Positions 1 to 8,238 of a DNA stretch of 34,664 bases are shown here, in pieces (within the stretch, counting starts at the first letter, position 1; each line of letters opens with the position of its first letter). The position numbers were made by a program, and so were the translations under genes. Origin of the DNA: Fibrobacterota bacterium (GTDB taxonomy: Bacteria; Fibrobacterota; OXYB2-FULL-49-7; JAEUSG01); assembly GCA_016788315.1 (NCBI GenBank), contig JAEUSG010000630.1, forward strand, positions 1-34,664. Reading direction: 5' to 3'. The notes beneath the pieces are model-generated. The model saw nothing but the letters and a program-made list of their open reading frames with translations. It searched no databases and was not told the origin of the DNA.

Positions 1-1407
1 AATCTTTCCCGGATTCATAATGTTGTTTGGGTCCCATGCCTGCTTAATACCACGCATCAGACTCACTTCGACGGGGGAGGCGAGATCAGTGTAATACTTC
101 TTACGCTTGATTCCAATGCCATGTTCACCGCTGATTTTTCCACCCAAACGCATGGTTACCGCATAAAGCTCCTTGAGAGCAGCTTTTTCTGCAATAACCC
201 AATCTTCGTTACTCATTGCAGGATCTTTAACAAGTGTAGCATGCAGGTTGCCGTCGCCAGCGTGACCGTAACAGGGAATTTTCATTTTATATGTATTGCC
301 GATCCGTTCAAGTTCTGGAATGATATCAGGAATTGAAGCAGTTGGAACAACAATATCTTCAAGGCTTTGTACAGGGCTGTATACTATGAAGGCTTCAGCA
401 ATATTTCGTCGCACACTCCAAACACGTTCAATCATGTTGCGGTCTTCTGCAACAAAGACCTCTGTTGCTCCCAGCTTTTCGCAAAGTTCACCGATTGCTA
501 TTGCATCATTCTCAACCTGTTCAGGATTTGATCCATCTACTTCTATTAAAAGCATTGCCCCTGCTTTTTCGTAAGGTAGACTTTCGTTAAGATATTTGCA
601 GCTTGTCTGAACAGAAAGGCGATCCATAAATTCGATTGCTGTCGGCAGGATGCCGTTACTCAAAATAGCTGGTACAACTTTTATGGCCGTTCTTGCATCG
701 TTGAAAAGAACAAGCAGGTCAGCTTTTGCTTTTGGTAAACCGATTAGTTTTATGATGGCTTTAGTTACAATACCGAGAGTACCTTCAGAGCCGACGATGA
801 GCTGTTTAAGATCGTATCCCGATACATCTTTGGAAAGTTTACCGCCCAGGTTTACTACTTCGCCAAGAGCAGTAACAAATTCCATTCCAAGAATATAGCG
901 ACCTGTTACGCCATATTTAACAGCTTTACCGCCGCCTGCATTTTCTGCAATGTTTCCGCCAACACAGCATGTTTCAAGGCTCATCGGGTAACCGGCATAG
1001 AAAAGCCCTTTTTCGGCAACTGCCGCATTGATTTCGTTAGTAATCATTCCTGCTTCGACAGTTATTGTCATGTTGTCATAATCAATCTCGACAATTTTAT
1101 TCATCTTCTCTAATGAAAGAGAGATGCCGCCGAAAATGGGGATTGCTCCGCCGGAAAGACCGCTGCCTGCGCCTCTGGGAGTTATGGGAATCTTCTCCCT
1201 GTTGGCCAGTTTTACAAGTTCAGCAACCTGCGCCGTAGTGGATGGGGTAACAACAACCTCAGGCATGTGGCTGTATTTGTGTGAAGTTTCATCGTGAGAG
1301 TAAGCCTCTCTCTTTTCTTCATCTGTTAATACGTTGGAATTTCCAATAAGTGTTTGAAGCTCTTTGATGATTTTATCGGTTACTTTACCATATGTTGTAT
1401 TGCTCAT
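1..1407 (-). CDS. glcD: FAD-linked lactate/glycolate dehydrogenase, GlcD/LctD type (3' end cut by window)
   Basis: Flavoprotein dehydrogenase of the GlcD / D-lactate dehydrogenase (FAD_binding_4 plus FAD-oxidase C-terminal) family; it oxidises a 2-hydroxy acid and passes electrons to FAD. Translation from ATG at 1407 gives 469 residues without a stop. Visible motifs are the FAD loop PRGAGSGLSGGAIP (about residues 82-95), ENAGGG, GYDLKQLIVGSEGTLGIVT, the C-terminal GHAGDGNLH and GGKISGEHGIG, and a final NIMNPGKI, which is normally within a few residues of the end of this family; only a short tail is therefore missing. The start overlaps the etfA stop by one base (TAATG), so translation is probably coupled. 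Linkage to etfB-etfA argues for the electron-bifurcating lactate dehydrogenase type (LctBCD of Acetobacterium) rather than a GlcDEF glycolate oxidase. The substrate is inferred, not shown. Confidence 0.9.
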   Translation of the reverse strand, partial: MSNTTYGKVTDKIIKELQTLIGNSNVLTDEEKREAYSHDETSHKYSHMPEVVVTPSTTAQVAELVKLANREKIPITPRGAGSGLSGGAIPIFGGISLSLEKMNKIVEIDYDNMTITVEAGMITNEINAAVAEKGLFYAGYPMSLETCCVGGNIAENAGGGKAVKYGVTGRYILGMEFVTALGEVVNLGGKLSKDVSGYDLKQLIVGSEGTLGIVTKAIIKLIGLPKAKADLLVLFNDARTAIKVVPAILSNGILPTAIEFMDRLSVQTSCKYLNESLPYEKAGAMLLIEVDGSNPEQVENDAIAIGELCEKLGATEVFVAEDRNMIERVWSVRRNIAEAFIVYSPVQSLEDIVVPTASIPDIIPELERIGNTYKMKIPCYGHAGDGNLHATLVKDPAMSNEDWVIAEKAALKELYAVTMRLGGKISGEHGIGIKRKKYYTDLASPVEVSLMRGIKQAWDPNNIMNPGKI

Positions 1408-2408
1408 TATTTACTCTCCGTATTCATTGACTTAAGTCTTTTTGTCAGAACTGGAACCACTTCAAACAGATCTCCGACTATGCTGAAGTCTGCAAGCTGG
1501 TGAAGCTGTGCGTTCGGATCGCTGTTAATAGAAACAATTGTTTCAGATGTCTTAATACCGGCTAAATGCTGAACAGAACCGGAAATGCCGACGCCTATGT
1601 ATAGTTTCGGCGAGATCGTTTTGCCGGACAATCCAATCTGTTGGGAATAGCTTATCCATCCTCTGTCGACAGCGTCTCTCGTAGCTCCGACTGAACCGTC
1701 TAGTTTGTCCGCAAGTTCACGAAGCATGGAGAAATTGTCGCCCTTCTTAAGTCCCTTTCCGCCTGCAATTACTACATCTGCCTCTTCGATATGGTCAAAA
1801 CCTTCTGTTTCCACATGATAACCGGTTATGGTTACTCTTCCGTCGATGTCAGCAGGATTTAATTTAAGGTTGACAATAGTCCCTTTACGAGATTTGTCTT
1901 TTTCCAGAGGGCGCATTGACTTAGGTCTGACCGTAGCCATGTTAGGTCTGTGGTCCGGGGTTTTGATTGTTGCAATGATGTTTCCGCCAATGGCAGGGCG
2001 TGTTTGAAGCAGGTTTCCTGTGCCTGGCTCAATATCGAGATCTGTACAGTCAGCAGTAAGGCCTGTGTTTACTTTTATTGCAAGATAAGGCATAAGAGTT
2101 CTGCCGCTTGTTGTTGCTGCTGCAAGAATGGTGTGCGGTTTATGCTCTTTGACTAGGCGTTCTAAAATTTTTACATACGTTTCGCACACGAATCCTTTAA
2201 GAGCAGGATCTTTAACGACGATAACCTCATCTGCGCCTCTCTCAATGAGTTCATTGAGTTGAGAATCGTCCACACCGCTGCCTATTACTATTGAGAAAAG
2301 TTTTGACTTGAGAGTATCGGCCAGGAGGCGTCCTCTGTGAAGAAGTTCAAAAGATACTCCTTTCAGTTTACCCTCGTGCTGTTCGGCGAGTGTCCAGATG
2401 TTATTCAT
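1407..2408 (-). CDS. etfA: Electron transfer flavoprotein alpha subunit
   Basis: EtfA, 333 residues, the FAD-binding large subunit of the electron transfer flavoprotein; with EtfB it shuttles electrons between the flavin dehydrogenase encoded next door and another acceptor/donor. The N-terminal half has the ETF alpha/beta domain, and the C-terminal half has the FAD domain signature (PKLYIGVGISGSVQHLAGI, then INSDPNAQLHQLADFSIVGDLFEVVP). There is no N-terminal ferredoxin-like [4Fe-4S] extension, unlike LctC of Acetobacterium; the protein begins directly with the ETF domain. Its ATG overlaps the etfB TGA (ATGA) and its stop overlaps the glcD start, so the three genes form one tightly coupled unit. 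Family assignment is firm; the bifurcating role is inferred from context. Confidence 0.95.
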   Translation of the reverse strand: MNNIWTLAEQHEGKLKGVSFELLHRGRLLADTLKSKLFSIVIGSGVDDSQLNELIERGADEVIVVKDPALKGFVCETYVKILERLVKEHKPHTILAAATTSGRTLMPYLAIKVNTGLTADCTDLDIEPGTGNLLQTRPAIGGNIIATIKTPDHRPNMATVRPKSMRPLEKDKSRKGTIVNLKLNPADIDGRVTITGYHVETEGFDHIEEADVVIAGGKGLKKGDNFSMLRELADKLDGSVGATRDAVDRGWISYSQQIGLSGKTISPKLYIGVGISGSVQHLAGIKTSETIVSINSDPNAQLHQLADFSIVGDLFEVVPVLTKRLKSMNTESK

Positions 2409-3217
2409 GCGCTCTCCTTTTGTATCAGATCTTTTCCTGCAAGAAATGTTATGAGGCTGTCAACAGCATTGTCTGCGGTGAACTTATCATCCACAGTGAC
2501 CCTCTTACCCGCACGTGCAACTGTCGCTTTGCCGATTTTAACAACTTTGGTAGGAGAGTTGGCGAGTCCCCAGAGAGGTTTATGCGCGGAAAGTGAGTCG
2601 GCTGTCAGAACAGGAATATCTGTACTACGCGCCCTTATTTTGCCCTTCAGCGTCGGGAGACGAACTGCGCCGATCTCTTTTACTACGGTAATAAGAGCGG
2701 GCAGTGCAACAGAGACCTTCTGGTAACCATCTTCGATTAGTCGTGAACAGTCAAGCCTGCTGAAAACACAGCTTTCGATGGATGATACAAAGGTAACAGC
2801 CGGGATATCGAGCCAAGCAGCAATGCCGGGACCGACCTGACCTGTGTCGCCGTCTGTTGCCCGTTCACCAGCAATTATCAGATCGTATGGTCCGGAATCA
2901 AGTATAGCCCTGCTGAGAACATAGGAGGTTGCCCAGGTGTCTGAGCCGGCAAATTTACGATCGGATAGGAGAATGGCTTTGTCGCACCCCATTGACAGCG
3001 CCTCTTTAAGCACCTTGCGCGCCTGCTCCGGCCCCATTGTAATAACAGTAACTGCGGCGCCTGAACTTTCCTTTAGTTTGAGTGCAGTTTCTATTGCGTA
3101 AAGGTCTAGGGGGTTGATTACATTTTCTGTACCGGTGCGGATCATTGTTCCTGTATCCGGATCCATTTTTACATTGCTGGTTTCCGGAACCTGTTTGATG
3201 AGTACTGCTATCTGCAC
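2405..3217 (-). CDS. etfB: Electron transfer flavoprotein beta subunit
   Basis: EtfB, 270 residues, small subunit of the electron transfer flavoprotein. I place the start at a GTG (3215-3217) because a strong AGGAGGT lies at 3221-3227 and the protein then begins with the typical IAVLIKQVPET; a longer in-frame version reaching an upstream ATG would run into the preceding gene and add residues that do not look like EtfB. Visible family segments are NPLDLYAIETALKLKE (about residues 38-53) and ATDGDTGQVGP (about 121-131). As I recall, DGDT-QVGP is characteristic of electron-bifurcating-type EtfB, whereas canonical respiratory EtfB differs there. The ribosome-binding site lies 1-8 bases from the stop of the preceding esterase gene (3229), so read-through from that gene is plausible. 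Confidence 0.95.
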   Translation of the reverse strand: MQIAVLIKQVPETSNVKMDPDTGTMIRTGTENVINPLDLYAIETALKLKESSGAAVTVITMGPEQARKVLKEALSMGCDKAILLSDRKFAGSDTWATSYVLSRAILDSGPYDLIIAGERATDGDTGQVGPGIAAWLDIPAVTFVSSIESCVFSRLDCSRLIEDGYQKVSVALPALITVVKEIGAVRLPTLKGKIRARSTDIPVLTADSLSAHKPLWGLANSPTKVVKIGKATVARAGKRVTVDDKFTADNAVDSLITFLAGKDLIQKESA

Positions 3218-3228
3218 TTTACCTCCTG

Positions 3229-5946
3229 TTATTTTGTAAAGATTAGTTTGCTTGTGTGCGCCATTTTCCCGCCGATTGTAAGTCTGCCAAGATAACAGCC
3301 TCCGGCAACTGTTGAACCATGAACATCTCTGCCGTTCCATAAGATGCCGACCTGTCTTGCAAATCCGGCAGAGGGGATGTCGAATCTGCGTATCAGCTGT
3401 CCTTTGAGATTGTAGATTGAATAGTCAGCTGTCAGTTGCGGCGGCTGATAATAGGTAACAGTAACAGATGGATTGAAGGGATTGGGGTAAACTGCCGGAA
3501 TGAGTAAACCTTCAGATGACACCATTCCGTTTGTAACAGAAACATTAGGCGGTGCAACTACAGGATTTCCATCTTGTGCAGCAAGATCCATCGGTGCACC
3601 ATCATCGCTTATAAGTACAAGGTAGCATATTTTGTTTCTCATTGTTAATGTTACGCCGTTGCCGCCGCTTACCGTTATGGCTTTATCGCTCCACCCATGC
3701 TGAAAATATGCAGAGTTGTTTGCCTCTCTTACCGGCGTGATATTTTTGTGGATTGTATCTCCATTGTAAACAACGCTTGGCGGAGTACTGAATGTAGAGC
3801 CTGAAGCAATTCTAATTATGTATTTGCCGTCCGGTACATCGATTTTAAAAACCATTGAATCACGGTTCCAGGCTGGATAATTGTATGTCTTAAGAAGATG
3901 ATTTCCTTCGTATAAGTTTCCGGAGCGCGGAGCTATTCCTAGAAAGCCGAATCCGTTTGAGCTGCTGTAAACCTGAGTGCTGTCAATCTGCCAGCCTTCA
4001 AGTTTTGTGATTGCTTCACCTGTAGGCTGAAAATTGATTCTTTTTATAATAGACGGAGTGCTGTATATGTCAACAGTAAGTGTTTCCTTCAAGCTTCCGA
4101 CAGCGGCGATAAGTTTTAAGCCAAGTCCAGCTGCAACTGCAGTCGCTGTTCCGCTGTTTAAGGATAGTTTAGACAGATCGAAAGTCCAGGTGGCTATTGA
4201 GTCAATCTGCTTCTCAAAAGAGCCGCTGCCGCTGCTGAACACTCCTATTAGTCCCGGAGAAAATTTATCTCCGACTATAGAGGAGATGGAGTTTTTTCTG
4301 AGTTTTAATTCTGTGATAGTGGCTGAGGTTGCAACTACAGTTAATGTCAGGGTATCAGATTTACCGCCTCTGAACGCACTTATTTTCGCTAGGCCTCTGT
4401 TCTTTGCAAAAAGCTTTCCTTCTGCAGTTACTACGGCAGTGAATGTATCTAGAGAGGTGAACTTAACCATGTTGTTTGTGTCGGAAAATCCGCTCGAATA
4501 GGTCAATTTTGCGTTTAGCTGAGTTGCACTGTACTGCTCGACAGAAGATGATTGGCTTGACAAATCAATTGTAGATACAGTACCTGTGTCTCCTGCGGTT
4601 GGTTCAGCAATGTTGATTCCGTCGAATGAAAATGCGCTGTGTCCTGCTTCGTTTCGCAATACCGGTTCTATGTAATATGTTGCTGTACCGTGGTATCGTC
4701 CATGCGGAAGATAGCGCAGTTTGGTTGCTGACGAACTGCTGTTAAGAGTAAGAGTAATTGTTCTTTCAGCAAGATTATGGGAGCCTGCTGTGACATTTCC
4801 GTAAACAGTATCAAGATAGAGATAGTCTTTAAGTAAATGGCCTGCACCGTCGGAATCCTTCCAAAGGACAGGCTGATCAAAAACCATTTTTACCTCTGTG
4901 TGCCCTGCATTGGAGTAAAAGGCTCTGCGAATATTGGGTGATGACAGCTCAGGCTGAAAAGTTTTTGCATAGAAATCACGGTTAATTAATCCGTAAATAC
5001 GTTCGCCTAGAATGCGATAACCTTGTGTAGAATAGTGACCGTCGTAATATGGCGTACCGACAGTTGCAAGAACTTCAAGGTTGGAATATGTGTCCTGTAG
5101 TTTTCTGTGGATATTTCTAATCTCTGCAGCAAAATTCAGTTCTGGAGATGATTTTTCCCACATGTTAATTTGACATACATACACTTTCTGGATTCCAGGA
5201 AAATCTGTCATCCATCCAGTATAAAGAATGTTGAAATTCGAAGCATATGTATTCATATTGGCCAGGTATTGACAGTCGAGTTCTCCCTGATACCAGAGAA
5301 TCATCTTTGCCTGTTTCTGAACGCCACCGTCACGTGCTCTGGCTACAAGGCCGTTGTATAAACCGCTGCTTGGTGGAAGGTGTCCGGCAATGCCTGTTGT
5401 ACTAGCGCCATTATTAATAATTGCGACAGGGAGATTGTGATTTTGATTGATTCTTAATCCCACCCTCTGCGCCCAATCGCCCTCCTTGCCGTAAGTCCAG
5501 CCGGCAGGAGAGATTTCATACGTGCGGACATATTCATGTGTCTCTCCATCGCGCATATTTGAAATGGAGTTTGATTGACCGTTTATAAGAATTACATCAC
5601 CGCAAACAATGCTGTCCACAGAACGGCATAGTGAATCGTCCAGCCAGACACGAATTCCATATTCTGCAAGCTCTGCTTTAATTACCGGGGATAGTCTGAA
5701 GTTGGCAGATGAATTATCATAGGAAAGGGTGCTGTGAAGAGTATCTATAACCAAACCGTTTCGTGTAAGGGCAATTGCCACTTTTGTCTTTCCTGCTGCA
5801 ACGACTCTTCCCTTTACAACAATGTCTGAAGTGTTGTCGCTCTTACGTGGATAGAAGTGCAGATTGCCGGGGATAGAATCAAAGATGATGGATTGTGAAA
5901 AGAGTGAAAATGCAGCAAAAAGAACAATTGCGCACATATGTTTCAT
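3229..5946 (-). CDS. Secreted sialate O-acetylesterase-like (SGNH/SASA) multidomain protein
   Basis: Secreted 905-residue protein with an SGNH/SASA-type carbohydrate acetylesterase domain. Start at ATG 5946: GGAGG sits 4 bases upstream and the first about 19 residues (MKHMCAIVLFAAFSLFSQS) form a signal peptide; an extension to an ATG at 6045 is open but has no such support. Catalytic elements: GDVILINGQSN (nucleophile Ser about 125), WYQGE (about 218-222) and the Asp-x-His pair D302/H304 in YYDGHYS. A Big_2-like Ig segment follows (about 480-620), then a malectin/CBM-like beta-sandwich (about 640-780), and a C-terminal FlgD-Ig/T9SS-sorting-like module (YPNPFNP, then W-NGRD, then GCYLGRL). It probably removes acetyl groups from polysaccharides; the substrate cannot be read from sequence. 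It has its own promoter-like sequence upstream and lies 11 bases from etfB. Confidence 0.8.
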   Translation of the reverse strand: MKHMCAIVLFAAFSLFSQSIIFDSIPGNLHFYPRKSDNTSDIVVKGRVVAAGKTKVAIALTRNGLVIDTLHSTLSYDNSSANFRLSPVIKAELAEYGIRVWLDDSLCRSVDSIVCGDVILINGQSNSISNMRDGETHEYVRTYEISPAGWTYGKEGDWAQRVGLRINQNHNLPVAIINNGASTTGIAGHLPPSSGLYNGLVARARDGGVQKQAKMILWYQGELDCQYLANMNTYASNFNILYTGWMTDFPGIQKVYVCQINMWEKSSPELNFAAEIRNIHRKLQDTYSNLEVLATVGTPYYDGHYSTQGYRILGERIYGLINRDFYAKTFQPELSSPNIRRAFYSNAGHTEVKMVFDQPVLWKDSDGAGHLLKDYLYLDTVYGNVTAGSHNLAERTITLTLNSSSSATKLRYLPHGRYHGTATYYIEPVLRNEAGHSAFSFDGINIAEPTAGDTGTVSTIDLSSQSSSVEQYSATQLNAKLTYSSGFSDTNNMVKFTSLDTFTAVVTAEGKLFAKNRGLAKISAFRGGKSDTLTLTVVATSATITELKLRKNSISSIVGDKFSPGLIGVFSSGSGSFEKQIDSIATWTFDLSKLSLNSGTATAVAAGLGLKLIAAVGSLKETLTVDIYSTPSIIKRINFQPTGEAITKLEGWQIDSTQVYSSSNGFGFLGIAPRSGNLYEGNHLLKTYNYPAWNRDSMVFKIDVPDGKYIIRIASGSTFSTPPSVVYNGDTIHKNITPVREANNSAYFQHGWSDKAITVSGGNGVTLTMRNKICYLVLISDDGAPMDLAAQDGNPVVAPPNVSVTNGMVSSEGLLIPAVYPNPFNPSVTVTYYQPPQLTADYSIYNLKGQLIRRFDIPSAGFARQVGILWNGRDVHGSTVAGGCYLGRLTIGGKMAHTSKLIFTK

Positions 5947-5979
5947 CGTGCCTCCAAAAAGGTTTATTGTTGTTATAGT

Positions 5980-6008
5980 ATTATATAATGAGCAGAGAGG
6001 AGAAGCAA
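5980..6008 (-). promoter_or_regulatory. Sigma70-type promoter for the esterase gene
   Basis: On the minus strand TTGCTT (6003-6008) is followed after exactly 17 bases by a perfect TATAAT (5980-5985). Transcription would start near 5972, about 26 bases before the esterase ATG at 5946 and upstream of its GGAGG site. This could give esterase-etfB-etfA-glcD their own transcript, separate from the kinase and deacetylase. Prediction from sequence only. Confidence 0.6.
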
Positions 6009-6054
6009 TGTACAATAATAGCTTAAAAATGTAAAATAGTGACAAATCAGCCGA

Positions 6055-8232
6055 TTATCGCAAAATAATTGCGCGTAAATTCTGTACCGAAGCTCCCGAA
6101 GAGATTTTTATAGTATAAATTCCAGAGGATAGGCAGGAGGCATTCCATGTAATGCTGTGGGTTGCAGCAGGTTTTTGTGCATTATCAAGCAGTGTCGCTA
6201 TCTTTCTGCCGGTTACATCAAAAACAGTTATGCTAACAAGAGCCGGTTCATTGTTCATAAATGTAATAGTAGTTGTAGGATTGAATGGGTTTGGTGAACA
6301 ATAGGCAATTCCACCGGTTTTCTTGATAGGTGCTTTTTCAGTTTGGATTGGATATCCGGTTCCCTCAAGAATGTCTCTCTCTGTATCAGATGAGCTAACG
6401 TTTGAAGCTATGCGAACAAAACTGGAACATTGGTCAATATAAACTTGCAAACCAGCCGGCTCCTGCGACAGATAATTCAGGAGGCCTCGGTCGGCATGCT
6501 GCTTAATGGTGTAGCCAGTTTTTTGAACCGCTTCGCCAAAGCTTAATGTAAAGGAAGGCGCAGTTGGTGCTCCAAGGTGAAAGAAATAAAGTTTCTTCGG
6601 CTGCCATGCGGAGAGTCCGGCAGAGGAGATATGTTCGCTAAAGCGGGATGAGTCTCTGCTCGCGTGAAAGGCCTTAGTCGCAATTTTTCCAAGGGATATA
6701 TGGTTTTGTTTATTGTATTCTCCATAAACAGAATCATGTGTCAGAACAACCATCGGTTTCCAGATTCGCATAGCATGAACAAGATGCGACATGAGGATAT
6801 CTTCGCTTCCGCCCCAGTGCTGTACTTCAGCTGCATGTGTTGTAAGATTGTCGGAATCGAATTCGTCTAGAGTACGGTGACCGGCATAGCCGTCAATTGA
6901 GATGGCAGTTCGTAATTCGCATTTTTTTATTTCACCCTGTCTGTAAAGATTCTTATATCGCGTGTCTTTTGTAACACGTAAAGAGATAACAGGGACATTT
7001 TCGTTAAGACCATATTTTGCAGCGAGTGCACCTGTAGCCCATATCGTTTCATCGTCTCCATGCGCGTGTATTACCAGAATAGGAGCGAGGCTGCCGTTTT
7101 TTGGTGATGGACCATGCTGGAGTTTCCAGGACACGCCTTTGTCGACTGTGTGCAGAATGATTCCGCATTCTCCGGTAATCCACCCGTTGTTGATGTCAGT
7201 AAAGTAAACGCCGTTGAACCACCCGGTAAAGCCAGTGCTGAACTTCTCCCAGTGTGCTCCTCCGTCCAGAGTTCTAAGAAGTTCGCCCGCAGCCTGTGAA
7301 ACGGCAAATCCGGTATCGGCATTTATATAGCAAACCGACTTGATATCGATAAGATCTTCAATGGCTTTTACATATGGGAGTGTCTGTTGTTTCCAAGTTT
7401 TTCCGCTGTCGCTTGTTTTTAGCAGACAGCCGTTGTCACCAAGTGCGTATCCTGTTGCAGGTGTTGGAAATTGTAAAGCTCGGAAAAAGTTGTAGCGTTT
7501 TCCTTCACTGTATGGCTGCGGAGTGCTTGGAGTTGTAAGGAGCGGCATTGGTCTTTTCAGGTAGGTCCAACTGGCGCCTCCATCAACGGTTTTGGCTATC
7601 ATGCTGTCTTCTCCAGCTGCATAACCGGTTAATGTGTCAACAAAATCAATTGCATAATACCAGTTGCCCGAATTCAGATCAGTTGATCTGTTGAGCGTTG
7701 AATAAGCTAGCTGTTCCCAGTGGTTGCCGCCGTCTATAGTGCGATATACAGAGCCGAAACTTCCCATCGCCCATCCGCGAAGAGAGTCTACAAAATCAAT
7801 GTCAAAAAGCCAAGCTGGTGTTTTGGCGTATGGTAAAGGATAAAATGCTGCGACTGTTTCCTCGTGCCAGGTTCTGCCGCCGTCAGTAGTGTGAATGAGC
7901 GCTCCCATTGCATGTTTTGTGTTTGGAATAAAGTATTCAGAAGGGTAATCTGCCGCTTCCTGAACAGAAATGCCGCCTACCGCCCAGCCGACACGTTTAT
8001 TTACGAAGAATAGTTTTTCCAGGAAGAAGTTCTGCGGCACCTGCGCCTCTTGCCAGTTTTCTCCGCCGTTAACGGTGTAAAGAACTGTCCCTTTAGCACC
8101 GCATGCCCAGCCGATGAGGGAATCGGAAAACTGGACATCAGTTAACGGCTCAAAACCATTTTTGGCAAAGTAGCTGTTTGCGCCGAAATTCTGAACTACA
8201 ATGATAAGAGTGATAAGGCAAAATTTATTCAT
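6055..8232 (-). CDS. Secreted Ycf48/BNR-like beta-propeller fused to PIG-L (LmbE-type) deacetylase with C-terminal sorting module
   Basis: Secreted 725-residue protein with three parts. After a signal peptide (about 1-20) come about seven propeller repeats of the pattern G-[WYF]-A-x-G...T-x-[DN]-G-G-x-x-W (e.g. 41-60, 82-122, 153-172, 203-222, 261-280, 308-328, 350-369), typical of Ycf48/BNR-like repeats. Next is a PIG-L/LmbE N-deacetylase domain (about 382-560) with HAHGDDE at 389-395 in place of the usual AHPDDE, and THDSVYGEYNKQNH at 498-511 in place of the usual GEYGHPxH. The presumed zinc ligands (H391, D394, H511) are present, but the first His of HPxH is Lys508. The protein ends in a sorting-like module (PNPFNPTTTITF, then W-NASCLSSGIYTIKI). 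Family members remove N-acetyl groups from sugars; activity here is uncertain. It starts 6 bases after the kinase gene ends. Confidence 0.8.
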   Translation of the reverse strand: MNKFCLITLIIVVQNFGANSYFAKNGFEPLTDVQFSDSLIGWACGAKGTVLYTVNGGENWQEAQVPQNFFLEKLFFVNKRVGWAVGGISVQEAADYPSEYFIPNTKHAMGALIHTTDGGRTWHEETVAAFYPLPYAKTPAWLFDIDFVDSLRGWAMGSFGSVYRTIDGGNHWEQLAYSTLNRSTDLNSGNWYYAIDFVDTLTGYAAGEDSMIAKTVDGGASWTYLKRPMPLLTTPSTPQPYSEGKRYNFFRALQFPTPATGYALGDNGCLLKTSDSGKTWKQQTLPYVKAIEDLIDIKSVCYINADTGFAVSQAAGELLRTLDGGAHWEKFSTGFTGWFNGVYFTDINNGWITGECGIILHTVDKGVSWKLQHGPSPKNGSLAPILVIHAHGDDETIWATGALAAKYGLNENVPVISLRVTKDTRYKNLYRQGEIKKCELRTAISIDGYAGHRTLDEFDSDNLTTHAAEVQHWGGSEDILMSHLVHAMRIWKPMVVLTHDSVYGEYNKQNHISLGKIATKAFHASRDSSRFSEHISSAGLSAWQPKKLYFFHLGAPTAPSFTLSFGEAVQKTGYTIKQHADRGLLNYLSQEPAGLQVYIDQCSSFVRIASNVSSSDTERDILEGTGYPIQTEKAPIKKTGGIAYCSPNPFNPTTTITFMNNEPALVSITVFDVTGRKIATLLDNAQKPAATHSITWNASCLSSGIYTIKISSGASVQNLRAIILR

Positions 8233-8238
8233 AAATGG

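Noticed and set aside
2405..3340. Longer etfB starting at an ATG at 3340
   Set aside because: The extra 41 residues overlap the esterase gene in another frame and look unlike EtfB, whereas GTG 3217 has AGGAGGT and the family N-terminus.
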